Source: Pengzhenrongella sp031582905
Lineage (GTDB): Bacteria; Actinomycetota; Actinomycetes; Actinomycetales; Cellulomonadaceae
NCBI RefSeq assembly: GCF_031582905.1
Contig: NZ_CP133990.1
Coordinates: forward strand, 2,852,001 to 2,916,000
Length of the DNA stretch: 64,000 nucleotides
Direction of reading: 5' to 3'
Within the stretch, counting starts at the first letter, position 1; each line of letters opens with the position of its first letter. The notes beneath the pieces are model-generated. The model was not told where the DNA came from and searched no databases. It saw only the letters and a program-made list of their open reading frames with translations. This document shows positions 19,728 to 28,794 of the stretch, piece after piece. Both the position numbers and the translations under genes were made by a program.

Positions 19728-22028
19728 TCAGCCCGGTGCGTGCGCCGGGTAGGCGACCCCGAACAGCCAGCCCTGCGCGTAGCGCCAGCCGCCGTCCCGC
19801 AGGACCGTCGCCTGCTCCTCGGTCCGGACGCCCGCCGCGATCGTGGCGAGCCCGAGCTCGGCGGCCAGGACACCGACCGCGCGCGTGACCCGGGCGGCGG
19901 CGGGGTCGTCGGCGAGGCCCGCGGTGAACGACGGGTCCAGCCGCACCCCGTCGAGCGGCAGGTCACGCACCGCCGTCAGGGAGGACCCGACACCGAAGCC
20001 GTCGAGCACCACCGCGACGCCCGCGGCACGGAGCACCTCGAGGTCGCGGCGCACGCGCCCGGCGCCGTCCGGGGTGGACGCCTCGGTGAGCAGCACGACC
20101 AGCGGTCCCCCGGCCGGCCCGGCGGGGGGCAGGTCGGCGACCAGGGACTCGACGACCGCGCCGTCGCCCAGCACCGACGCGGGCACGGTGACCGCGAGGC
20201 GCGTGCCCACCGCAGCGGGTGCCGTGCCACCCGTCCGTGCCGCGTCGCGCAGGGACGCCGCCGCGAGCCCCAGCACGTGCCGGGTCAGGGCACCGGTCAG
20301 GCCCGCTGCCTCCGCGGCCGGCCGGAACGCGGGCGGGAGCAGCAGCCCGCGGGTGGGGTGCTGCCAGCGCACCACCGCCTCGTGCCCGACGACCGCCCCG
20401 TCGGCGAGGTCCACGAGCGGCTCGAGGTGCAGCACGAGCTCACCTCGCGCCATCGCGTCGGCGAGCTCGTCCGAGGGCGCGACGGGTGCACCGGCGTCCT
20501 GCATGCTCGGGTCGTACACCTCGGTCCGGGAGCGGCCCGCGGCCTTCGCCCGGTACAGCGCCGCGTCGGCGGCGGCGAGCAACCCCGGGGCGCCCCGGGC
20601 GACGAGGTCGGCCGAGGCGATCGCGACACCGACGCTCGCCCGCACGGTCACCGGGTGCCCGTGCAGCCGGACCGGCTCGCGCAAGCCGGCGTGGACGGCG
20701 CCGGCGGCCTCCAGCACGGCCTGCGGTCCGCGCACCGCGGGCAGCACCACGACGAACTCGTCCCCGCCCAACCGCGCCACGGTGCCCGCACCCCCGGCCG
20801 CCGCGCGGAGCACCCCGGCCACGTGCACCAGGACCTCGTCGCCCGCGGCGTGCCCGTAGCGGTCGTTGATCGGCTTGAACTCGTCGAGGTCGCAGGCCAG
20901 CACGGCGACCGTGCCCTCGGCGCCCGCCCGGTCGAGCACCGTCCGGAGGACCTCCTGCAGCAGTGCCCGGTTGGCGAGCCCCGTCAGCGGGTCGTGCATC
21001 GCACGGTGCGTCATCGCCTCGGAGCGCTCGCGGTACTCGCTGACGTCCCGGGCCGTCACGAGAAGCCCCTCGGGCTGCCCCGAGGGGTGGCGTACGAGCG
21101 CGACGTCCAGGGCGACCCACGCGTGCCGTGCCTCGGCGCGCGGGACGCGCCGCTCGAGGGAGAAGCGGTGCCGCCCGCCGGCCACGAGCGCGGCCACGGC
21201 GTCGCGCCACCCGTCGGCGCCCGCCCCGGCAGCGCCGGCCCCGTCAGCACCGACCCCGTCAGCCCCGAGCCCGTCGGTACCGCGCCCGCCAGTACCCGCC
21301 CCGTCGGCACCGGTCTCGCCGACACCGGGGAGCACCCGCCCGACGACGTCGCCCGGACGCGACCCGAGCGCCTCGGCGAACGCCCCGGTCGCGTCGACCA
21401 CGCGGCCGTCCAGGTCGGTCAGCGCCATCGGGACCGGGGCGCTGCGCAGCACCGCGCGCACCGCGGCCGCGGCCGACGCGGAGGTGCCCGCGGCGAGGTC
21501 GACGAGCGCGGTCACGACCAGGGCGTCGTCCGCATCGGTCGCGGGCAGGACGGCGCTGCGGACGCGCAGGCGGCGCGGACGCCCGTCCGGCCCCGGGGCG
21601 CCCTGCACGCCCACGACCACCGGCTCGGTCGCGCGTCCCGCGGCAGCGGACGCCCGGTGGCCCAGCACGGAGGCCGGGGTGAGGCTGCGTCCGGCGTCGT
21701 CCAGGAACACCACGGGCAGGTCGCTGATCGCGCGCCCGCGGGGGTCGGCCGCATCCGCGAGGCCGAGGACGCGCCGGGCGCCGTCGGTCAGGTCGTGGAC
21801 GCGGCCGTCGACGGACTGCACGAGCGCACCGGTGCCGGTGAGCTCCTCGAGGGCGTCGTCGCGACGTCGCACCGCGCGCAGCCGGGACTCGATCGCCGCC
21901 GTGCGGGCCGCCTCCCGCCGCGACCGCACCAGCAGGACGACCACGGCCGCGAGCGCGAGCGCTGCGACGAGCGTCACCACGACCAGCGGCCACGCCGCGG
22001 TGTCGGGTGCGGTGACGGCGTCCGTCAC
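19728..22028 (-). CDS. GGDEF protein with degenerate EAL domain
   Basis: A cyclic-di-GMP signalling protein of about 766 residues. One N-terminal transmembrane helix (PLVVVTLVAALALAAVVVLLV) and PAS-like segments precede a GGDEF domain with an intact ARLGGDEF motif near residue 420, so it is probably an active diguanylate cyclase. No RxxD inhibitory site is apparent before the motif. The C-terminal EAL domain is degenerate: EAL reads EAV (about residue 550), DDFG reads LDGFG, and the late Glu-containing loop reads AAGVR, so phosphodiesterase activity is unlikely. A Gly-Ala-Asp repeat linker separates the PAS parts. GTG at 22028 overlaps the ftsK stop (GTGA); GTG at 22037 is an alternative. Confidence 0.87.
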   Translation of the reverse strand: MTDAVTAPDTAAWPLVVVTLVAALALAAVVVLLVRSRREAARTAAIESRLRAVRRRDDALEELTGTGALVQSVDGRVHDLTDGARRVLGLADAADPRGRAISDLPVVFLDDAGRSLTPASVLGHRASAAAGRATEPVVVGVQGAPGPDGRPRRLRVRSAVLPATDADDALVVTALVDLAAGTSASAAAAVRAVLRSAPVPMALTDLDGRVVDATGAFAEALGSRPGDVVGRVLPGVGETGADGAGTGGRGTDGLGADGVGADGAGAAGAGADGWRDAVAALVAGGRHRFSLERRVPRAEARHAWVALDVALVRHPSGQPEGLLVTARDVSEYRERSEAMTHRAMHDPLTGLANRALLQEVLRTVLDRAGAEGTVAVLACDLDEFKPINDRYGHAAGDEVLVHVAGVLRAAAGGAGTVARLGGDEFVVVLPAVRGPQAVLEAAGAVHAGLREPVRLHGHPVTVRASVGVAIASADLVARGAPGLLAAADAALYRAKAAGRSRTEVYDPSMQDAGAPVAPSDELADAMARGELVLHLEPLVDLADGAVVGHEAVVRWQHPTRGLLLPPAFRPAAEAAGLTGALTRHVLGLAAASLRDAARTGGTAPAAVGTRLAVTVPASVLGDGAVVESLVADLPPAGPAGGPLVVLLTEASTPDGAGRVRRDLEVLRAAGVAVVLDGFGVGSSLTAVRDLPLDGVRLDPSFTAGLADDPAAARVTRAVGVLAAELGLATIAAGVRTEEQATVLRDGGWRYAQGWLFGVAYPAHAPG
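21226..21325. repeat. 15-bp-type degenerate repeat in GGDEF protein linker
   Basis: Imperfect units resembling GTCAGCACCGACCCC encode a Gly-Ala-Asp-Gly-rich linker between sensor and GGDEF parts. Boundaries are approximate. Confidence 0.6.
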
Positions 22029-24711
22029 CGACCCCACCGGGCGGCGTCCTCCTCGTCGGCTCCGTCGTGGTAGTCCGTCGCAACCGGGGGCATCCCCTCG
22101 CCGATGACGTCGTCGTCGGCGGCCACCGGTGGCTCACCGCGCAGCAACGCGAGCGTCCCGGGCAGGTCGTCCGGCTGGACCATCACCTCACGCGCCTTCG
22201 ACCCCTCGGAGGGCCCGACGATCTCGCGGGACTCGAGCAGGTCCATGAGGCGGCCGGCCTTGGCGAACCCGACCCGCAGCTTGCGCTGGAGCATCGACGT
22301 CGACCCGAACTGGGTGGTGACGACGAGCTCGGCGGCCTGCAGCAGCAGGTCGAGGTCGTCGCCGATGTCCTCGTCGACGGCCTTCTTCTCGACGGTCGGG
22401 ATGACGTCCTTGCGGTACACGGGCTTGAGCTGGGTCTTGACGTGCTCGACGACGGCGTGGATCTCGCTCTCGGACACCCAGGCCCCCTGGGTGCGCATGG
22501 GCTTGGACGCCCCCATCGGCAGGAACAGCGCGTCACCCTGACCGATGAGCTTCTCCGCGCCGGGCTGGTCGAGCACGACGCGGGAGTCGGTGAGCGACGA
22601 CGTCGCGAACGCGAGGCGCGAGGGCACGTTCGCCTTGATGAGGCCGGTGACGACGTCGACCGAGGGTCGCTGCGTGGCGAGCACGAGGTGGATGCCCGCG
22701 GCGCGGGCGAGCTGGGTGATCCGCTGGATCGACGCCTCGACGTCGCGCGGGGCGACCATCATGAGGTCGGCGAGCTCGTCCACGATGACCAGCAGGTACG
22801 GGTACGGGGCGATCTTGCGCTCGCTGCCCGGAAGCGGGTGCACCTTGCCCGCACGGACCGCGGCGTTGAAGTCGTCGATGTGCTTGAACCCGAACATCGC
22901 GAGGTCGTCGTAGCGCGCCTCCATCTCCCGGACCACCCACTCCAGGGCCTCGGCGGCCTTCTTGGGGTTGGTGATGATGGGGGTGATGAGGTGCGGGATG
23001 CCCTCGTAGATCGTCAGCTCGACGCGCTTGGGGTCGACCAGCACCATGCGGACGTCGTCCGGCGTGGACCGCATGAGGATCGAGACGATCATCGAGTTGA
23101 CGAAGCTCGACTTCCCCGCGCCGGTGGCGCCGGCGACGAGGAGGTGCGGCATCTTGGCGAGGTTCGCCACGACGTAGCCGCCCTCGACGTCCTTGCCGAC
23201 GCCGATGACCATGGGGTGCTCGGTGCGCCGTGCCGCGGAGGACCGCAGGACGTCGCCGAGCGAGACGGTCTCCCGGTCGGTGTTCGGGATCTCGATGCCG
23301 ATCGCGGACTTGCCCGGGATCGGCGAGAGGATCCGCACGTCCGCGCTGGCGACCGCGTAGGCGATGTTCTTGCTCAGCGCGGTGACCCGCTCGACCTTGA
23401 CCGCGGGCCCGAGCTCGACCTCGTACCGAGTGACCGTCGGCCCGCGCATGAAGCCGGTGACCTGCGCGTCGATCTCGAACTGGTCCAGGACGGTGGTCAG
23501 CGCCTCCACGACGCGGTCGTTGGCCGCCGAGCGGACCTTGTGCGGGGCGCCCTTCGCGAGCACCTCGTCGGTCGGCAGCGTGTAGACGACGTCACCCTCG
23601 AGCATGGGCTGCTCCCCCGCGGCACCCCCGACGTGGGCGGTGGCGCGAGATCGCGGCCCGGGGCCCCCGGCGACGGCACGACGGCGGTCGGTGCGGTGGC
23701 CGCGGGGTCGGTGGGGACGTCGGCGGCGTCGTCGTCGGCGGGGGCGACGATCGCGGCGCGCTCGAAGGCCTCGTCCGCCTCGTACTGCGCGAGCAGCGCG
23801 GCGGCCTCCGCCTCCGCCTCGGCCTGGGCCTCGGCGCGCTTGCGGGCGCCCAGACGACGCGGGCGCTTGGTCGGCGGCTCCTCGGGCTCGGGCTTCGCCG
23901 TGTGACCGGCGTTGATGACGAGCGGGGCGTCGTCGTCGTCGGCGGTGTCCGTGGCGTCGTCCGTGCGCTGCTCCCCGGTGAGCCGGTGGTAGACCGCGCG
24001 CAGCCGCGGGACGACCAGGTGCACGGGCGTCGCGGTGACCACCAGGACACCGAACAGCCCGAGCATGAGCAGGAGCGGGACGGCGACCCAGGCCGTCAGG
24101 GCGCTGGCGAGCGGGGTGGCGCTGAGGTAGCCGATGATGCCGCCGGCCTCCCGCAGCGCGGCGAAGCCGTCCGCCGGGGCGGGCAGCCCGGTCGACAGGT
24201 GCACGAGCGCGCACGCCGCCACGCCCATCGCGGCGATCCCGATCGCGACGCGCGAGTTGGCCTGCTCGTGCTCCGGGTGGCGCAGCAGCCGGACGGCGAG
24301 GCCGAGCAGCACGAGCGGCACCACGACGCCGACCCGGCCGAACGTCCCGGCCACCACCGCATGGATGACGTCACCCGCGGTCCCGGCCAGTCCCCACCAC
24401 TCCCGGGAGGCGACGACGACCGCGAGCGCGAGCAGCGTGAAGCCGATGCCGTCGCGGCGGTGGGCGGGGTCGAGCTCGCGGGCGCCGTGGCCGATCCGGC
24501 GGGCCGTCCCTCCGACGACGTGCGCGCACCCCATCCACACCCCGCGGACCATGCGGACCGGGAGCGCGGGCCGGTGCGGCGCCGGCACCGCGGTCGCCCC
24601 GCGGCCGGGTGGGCGCGACGAGCCGCCGCCCGTGGACGCGGACCGGGGAGCGGAGGTCCGGGTGCGCGTCGCCTGGGCGGACCGGCCGGAGGAGGACGTG
24701 CGGGTCGCCAT
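22025..24711 (-). CDS. ftsK: DNA translocase FtsK (one frameshift)
   Basis: The septal DNA pump that clears chromosome ends at division. The N-terminal part has about four transmembrane segments (from about residue 60), a Lys/Arg/Glu/Ala linker, then the motor domain with Walker A GATGAGKSSFVN, Walker B LLVIVDELADLMM and a C-terminal winged-helix gamma domain (LQRKLRVGFAKAGRLMDLLE). One base is missing near 23612 (GGGGCGAGC to GGGGGAGC); restored length is 895 residues. ATG at 24711 has TACGGT eight bases upstream and no ribosome binding site. The downstream GGDEF gene overlaps its stop. Confidence 0.92.
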
Positions 24712-24783
24712 GGTCCCCGACCGTAGCCCCAGCAGGTCGGCGGGTCGCCGCCGACACCCCGCACCGCGGGTGCGTGGCCGACC

Positions 24784-25197
24784 TCACGTCGCGGTCAGCA
24801 GTCCGATCCCGAGCGTCACGACGGCCACTGCGAGGACGACCGCGCCGACCACGAGCAGCCCCACCCATTGGCTGGGGCGCGTGCGACCCCGGCCCATCGC
24901 GGAGAGGAAGAACCCGGCGGGCATGAGGATCGCCGCGACGAGCACGCCGGTCTGCGCCAGCCACCGGACGGCGCCGCCGAGGGCCGTCGCCTCGGCGAGC
25001 AGCAGGCACACCAGCCCCAGCGTCACGAGCACACCGGCGTGCGCGTGACCGGCCCGGTAGAAGCGGTGCTGGAACTCGGTGGTCGCCACCGCGCCCGCGT
25101 TCACCCGGAGCATGAACACCCCGCCCGACTCGACGGCCACCACGGTCAGCAGGACGATCCCGGCCGTGGACCGAGCCGCCTCGGTCAGCTCCAGCAC
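24784..25197 (-). CDS. Small four-helix membrane protein, unknown function
   Basis: A 137-residue protein with four predicted transmembrane segments. A conserved-looking FQHRFYRAGHAHAGVLVTL follows the first helix, and the end GIGLLTAT is hydrophobic. The His-rich GHAHAG stretch could bind metal or haem, which is speculative. GTG at 25197 has a GAGGAG ribosome binding site; a longer form from 25251 would run through the operator. It is divergent from a tetR gene with a shared palindrome, so it is probably the TetR target. Confidence 0.72.
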   Translation of the reverse strand: MLELTEAARSTAGIVLLTVVAVESGGVFMLRVNAGAVATTEFQHRFYRAGHAHAGVLVTLGLVCLLLAEATALGGAVRWLAQTGVLVAAILMPAGFFLSAMGRGRTRPSQWVGLLVVGAVVLAVAVVTLGIGLLTAT

Positions 25198-25229
25198 GGT
25201 GCGCTCCTCGGGCCGCCACGGTTTGTGAA

Positions 25230-25247
25230 CGTTGTTATGGAACAGCG
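25230..25247. promoter_or_regulatory. Palindromic operator between membrane protein gene and tetR
   Basis: Seven-base arms CGTTGTT and AACAGCG (one mismatch) flank ATGG, and TGTGA/TCACA extend the symmetry outward with a one-base slip. It covers the -35 region of the tetR promoter and lies upstream of the divergent membrane protein gene, as expected for a TetR operator. Confidence 0.6.
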
Positions 25248-25270
25248 TCACAGAACCCCTGTCAAGACCC

Positions 25271-25276
25271 TAGACT
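25271..25276 (+). promoter_or_regulatory. -10 element of tetR, leaderless
   Basis: TAGACT lies six bases before ATG 25283. Confidence 0.55.
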
Positions 25277-25282
25277 CGGCCG

Positions 25283-25921
25283 ATGGCCCGCCCCCGCCTG
25301 CACGACGACGCCCTGCGCACCCGCCTGCTCGAGGTGGCCTCGCGGGTCGTCGCGGACGGCGGCCCCCGTGCGCTGACGGTGCGCGACGTCGCCGCGCGCG
25401 CCGGGACGTCGGCGTCGGCCGTGTACGCCCTGTGGGGCGGACGCGACGAGCTCGTCCGGGCGGTCGGCGAGGAGGCGCTGCGCCGGTTCGCCGCCCACCT
25501 GGCCGCCGCCCCGGGCACCGACGACCCCGAGGCCGACCTGCTCGCGCTGGGCCTCGCCTACCGGGACAGCGCCCTCGCCGACCCGCACTTCTACCGCGTC
25601 ATGTTCGACACCGCGGGCGCCGGGGCACGCGGCCCGGACGCCCCGCCGTCGACCGCGCAGCCGACGTTCACCGTGCTGGCCGACGCCGTCGCCCGGGTGC
25701 TGCGCTCCCACGGCGCACCACCGGACGTGGCCGCTCGCGCGGCGGTGCCGGCGGCGCTGACGCTGTGGGGCCTCGCGCACGGGCTCGTCGAGCTGGAGCT
25801 GTCCGGACTCCTGCCGGGCGACCCCGCCGAGCGGGCGGAGCGGTTCCGCGACTCGCTGGTCGCGGTCGGCGGGGCGGCGGTGCCCGGCGCCGCCGCTACG
25901 CCGCGACGACCACCGGCATGA
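25283..25921 (+). CDS. TetR/AcrR family regulator with WHG domain
   Basis: A 212-residue repressor. The N-terminal HTH (about 10-55) reads LEVASRVVADGGPRALTVRD, then ARAGTSASAVYALWGGRDEL. The C-terminal ligand domain carries ALTLWGLAHGLVELEL, the W...HG signature of the TetR_C_33/WHG subfamily. It probably represses itself and the divergent four-helix membrane protein through the palindrome at 25230-25247. The ligand is unknown. Its last 26 bases overlap the end of rnj on the opposite strand. Confidence 0.88.
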   Translation: MARPRLHDDALRTRLLEVASRVVADGGPRALTVRDVAARAGTSASAVYALWGGRDELVRAVGEEALRRFAAHLAAAPGTDDPEADLLALGLAYRDSALADPHFYRVMFDTAGAGARGPDAPPSTAQPTFTVLADAVARVLRSHGAPPDVAARAAVPAALTLWGLAHGLVELELSGLLPGDPAERAERFRDSLVAVGGAAVPGAAATPRRPPA

Positions 25922-27581
25922 TCATGGGGCGCCGCCGGAGCCGGGTGTTCACCCACCGCCCGACGACCCGCCGGACGATCTGCTGGAGCTCGTGGGTGTC
26001 GACGCCGCCGGCGTGCGGCGCCTCCGCGAGCGCCCGGGCGATCTCCGGGACGACCTCCGTGAGCACGGCGTCGTCCTCGGCGAAGCCGCGGGCCTGCAGG
26101 TGCGGGCCCGCGAGCACCGCACCGGTCGAGGAGTCCACGACCACGACGATCGAGATGAACCCTTCCTCGCCGAGGATGCGCCGGTCCTTGAGCTCGGCGT
26201 CGGTGATGCCGCCGACGCTCGCGCCGTCGACGTACACGAGCCCGCACGGCACCGCGCCGACCACGGTGGCCCGCCCGTCGACGAGGTCGACGACGACGCC
26301 GTCCTCGGCCAGCACGACGTTCTCGGCCGGCACCCCGGTCTGCACCGCGAGCGCGGCGTTCGCGACGAGGTGCCGCACCTCCCCGTGCACGGGCATGACG
26401 TTGCGCGGCCGGACGATGTTGTAGCAGTACAGGAGCTCGCCGGCGGACGCGTGCCCGGACACGTGCACCTTGGCGTTGCCGCCGTGGACCACGCGGGCGC
26501 CGAGCCGGGTCAGCCCGTTGATGACGCGGTAGACGGCGTTCTCGTTGCCGGGGATGAGCGACGACGCCAGCACGACCGTGTCCCGCGGCCCGACGGCGAT
26601 CTTGTGCTCACCGCTCGCGATCCGCGACAGCGCCGCCATGGGCTCGCCCTGCGAGCCCGTGCACATGAGCACGAGCTCGTCGTCCGGCACGGTGTCGATC
26701 CGCTTGGCGTCGACGAGCACGCCGTCCGGCACGGCGAGGTACCCCAGGTCCGCGGCGATCGTCATGTTGCGGACCATGGACCGCCCGACGAGCGCGACCC
26801 TGCGGCCGTGCGCCGCGGCGGCGTCGAGCACCTGCTGGACGCGGTGGACGTGCGAGGCGAACGACGCCACGACGATGCGCTGCTCGGCGGCCGCGAAGAC
26901 CGCGTCGAGGACCGGCCCGATCTCGCGCTCGTGCGTGGTGAAGCCGGGCACCTCGGCGTTCGTCGAGTCGACCATGAACAGGTCCACGCCCGCCTCGCCG
27001 AGCCGGGCGAACGCCCGCAGGTCCGTGATGCGACCGTCCAGCGGCAGCTGGTCCATCTTGAAGTCCCCGGTGTGCAGGACCGTGCCGGCCGGCGTCCGCA
27101 CCGCGACCGCGAGCGCGTCCGGGATCGAGTGGTTGACCGCGACGAACTCGCAGTCGAAGACGCCCAGCCGCTCGGTCTGCCCCTCGCGCACCGCGAGCGT
27201 CAGCGGCGCGATGCGGTGCTCCTTGAGCTTGGCCTCGACGAAGGCGAGCGTGAGCTGGGACCCGACGAGCGGGATGTCGCGGCGCAGCCGCAGCAGGTAC
27301 GGGACCGCGCCGATGTGGTCCTCGTGGCCGTGCGTGAGGACGATCGCCTCGATGTCGTCGAGCCGGTCGGCGATGTGGCTGAAGTCCGGGAGGATCAGGT
27401 CGACGCCCGGCTGGTGGTCCTCGGGGAACAGCACGCCGCAGTCGACGACGAGCAGCCGGCCGTCGTACTCCAGGACGGCCATGTTTCGGCCGATCTCCCC
27501 CAGCCCGCCCAGCGCCACGACGCGCAGAGTGCCGTCCGCGAGGGGCGGCGGCGGGCCGAGCTCGGGCAGGGGCTGGGACAT
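25896..27581 (-). CDS. rnj: Ribonuclease J
   Basis: A metallo-beta-lactamase/beta-CASP ribonuclease with 5'-3' exo- and endonuclease activity, used in rRNA maturation and mRNA decay. The 561 residues contain the zinc motif LTHGHEDHIGAVPYLL, HTGDFKMDQLP, the beta-CASP block MVDSTNAEVPG and PVHGEVRHLVANA. ATG at 27581 has a GGAGG ribosome binding site. It lies 49 bases downstream of dapA, the widespread dapA-rnj operon. Confidence 0.95.
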   Translation of the reverse strand: MSQPLPELGPPPPLADGTLRVVALGGLGEIGRNMAVLEYDGRLLVVDCGVLFPEDHQPGVDLILPDFSHIADRLDDIEAIVLTHGHEDHIGAVPYLLRLRRDIPLVGSQLTLAFVEAKLKEHRIAPLTLAVREGQTERLGVFDCEFVAVNHSIPDALAVAVRTPAGTVLHTGDFKMDQLPLDGRITDLRAFARLGEAGVDLFMVDSTNAEVPGFTTHEREIGPVLDAVFAAAEQRIVVASFASHVHRVQQVLDAAAAHGRRVALVGRSMVRNMTIAADLGYLAVPDGVLVDAKRIDTVPDDELVLMCTGSQGEPMAALSRIASGEHKIAVGPRDTVVLASSLIPGNENAVYRVINGLTRLGARVVHGGNAKVHVSGHASAGELLYCYNIVRPRNVMPVHGEVRHLVANAALAVQTGVPAENVVLAEDGVVVDLVDGRATVVGAVPCGLVYVDGASVGGITDAELKDRRILGEEGFISIVVVVDSSTGAVLAGPHLQARGFAEDDAVLTEVVPEIARALAEAPHAGGVDTHELQQIVRRVVGRWVNTRLRRRPMIMPVVVAA

Positions 27582-27630
27582 CGGTCCTCCGGGGTCGTGG
27601 CCGGCGCGTCGCGCCGGCGCGTCGGTCGCG

Positions 27631-28542
27631 TCAGGCGGTGGGCAGGAGCCCAGCCGCGACCATCGCCGTGCGCACCGCGTCGACCTCGTCGTCGGTCGCG
27701 GTCGCCTGGGGCAGTCGCATCGTCCGGCCCGGGATGAGGCCGAGGAGCTCGAGGGCCACCTTCGCCCGCAGCGCCCCGTTCCCGGAGCCGCAGACGATGT
27801 CGATCGCCGGCAGCATCCCGAGCACCGTCGCGCGCGCGGCCGGCAGGTCCCCGGCGTCCACGGCCCGCACCAGCGCGGCGAGCGCGTCCCCCGCGACGTG
27901 CCCCACCATGCTGACGACGCCGGCCGCGCCGTGGGTGAGGAAGGCGAGGTTGAGCGGGTCGTCGCCCGAGTAGTAGGCCAGGCCCGTGCGCTCCATGGCC
28001 CGCAGCGCGGCGAAGACGTCCCCGGTGGCGTCCTTGACCGCGACGATCCGGTCGTGGGCCGCGAGCCGGTCCAGCGTCTCGGGCGCGTACCGGACGACCG
28101 TGCGGCCCGGGACGTCGTACAGCATGACCGGCAGGTCGGTGGCGTCGGCGACCGCAACGGTGTGCTGGTACACGCCTTCCTGCGACGGCCGGGTGTAGTA
28201 CGGGGTCACGACGAGGAGCCCGTGGGCACCGGCCTCGGCAGCCTGCTCGGCCATCCGGACGGCGTGCTTCGTGTCGTTCGACCCGGCGCCGGAGACCACG
28301 ATCGCGCGGTCGCCGACCGCCTCGACCACGGCCTCGATCAGGGCCACCTTCTCCGGCGCGTGCGTGGTCGGGGACTCGCCGGTGGTGCCGTTGAGGACGA
28401 GCCCGTCGTGGCCGTGGTCCACGAGGTGCCGCGCCAGCTGCGCGGCCGCCCGCAGGTCGACGTCGCCGGCGTGGTCCATCGGCGTCACCATCGCGGTCAG
28501 CACCGCTCCGAACGGCCGCGCGGGGGTCGGGGAGGCAGGCAT
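27631..28542 (-). CDS. dapA: 4-hydroxy-tetrahydrodipicolinate synthase
   Basis: Condenses aspartate semialdehyde with pyruvate in lysine and diaminopimelate synthesis. The 303-residue TIM barrel shows GTTGESPTT, the Tyr of LYDVPGRT and the Schiff-base Lys in IVAVKDATGD. ATG at 28542 follows TAGATT by seven bases, a leaderless start. A palindromic operator-like array lies about 110 bases upstream. rnj follows; dapB is encoded separately at 34.8-35.6 kb. Confidence 0.95.
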   Translation of the reverse strand: MPASPTPARPFGAVLTAMVTPMDHAGDVDLRAAAQLARHLVDHGHDGLVLNGTTGESPTTHAPEKVALIEAVVEAVGDRAIVVSGAGSNDTKHAVRMAEQAAEAGAHGLLVVTPYYTRPSQEGVYQHTVAVADATDLPVMLYDVPGRTVVRYAPETLDRLAAHDRIVAVKDATGDVFAALRAMERTGLAYYSGDDPLNLAFLTHGAAGVVSMVGHVAGDALAALVRAVDAGDLPAARATVLGMLPAIDIVCGSGNGALRAKVALELLGLIPGRTMRLPQATATDDEVDAVRTAMVAAGLLPTA

Positions 28543-28549
28543 GGGGGCG

Positions 28550-28555
28550 AATCTA
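28550..28555 (-). promoter_or_regulatory. -10 element of dapA, leaderless
   Basis: TAGATT on the minus strand, seven bases before the dapA ATG. Confidence 0.55.
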
Positions 28556-28653
28556 CCGCTCCCGGGGCCTGCGCCCGCGTCGTGCCCCGCGCCCGGCCCG
28601 CTGCCGGTCCGACGCGCCGGCCCCCACCCGCACGGCGACGCGGTTGTGGAGGC

Positions 28654-28682
28654 CCGGCGAACATCCGGCGAACGTTCGCCGG
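28654..28682. promoter_or_regulatory. Operator-like palindrome with extra half-site
   Basis: A perfect 18-bp palindrome CCGGCGAACGTTCGCCGG (28665-28682) is preceded by an identical half-site CCGGCGAAC at 28654-28662, 11 bases upstream. It lies in the 252-base gap between divergent dapA and the GDPD gene. The regulator is not known. Confidence 0.6.
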
Positions 28683-28794
28683 TGCGACCCCGTGCGCCTT
28701 CCGCACGGCCGCGGGCGGCTGATGGGATCGGGCACGGGCCCGACCGGGTCCGGCGCAGCACCGCACACCGACACCCGCACCGGAGGCATCGCCC

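Noticed and set aside
28665..28690. ClgR binding site at the palindrome upstream of dapA
   Set aside because: The reported ClgR pattern (GTTCGC, five bases, GCG) would need one more base here; spacing is four, so I leave the regulator unassigned.
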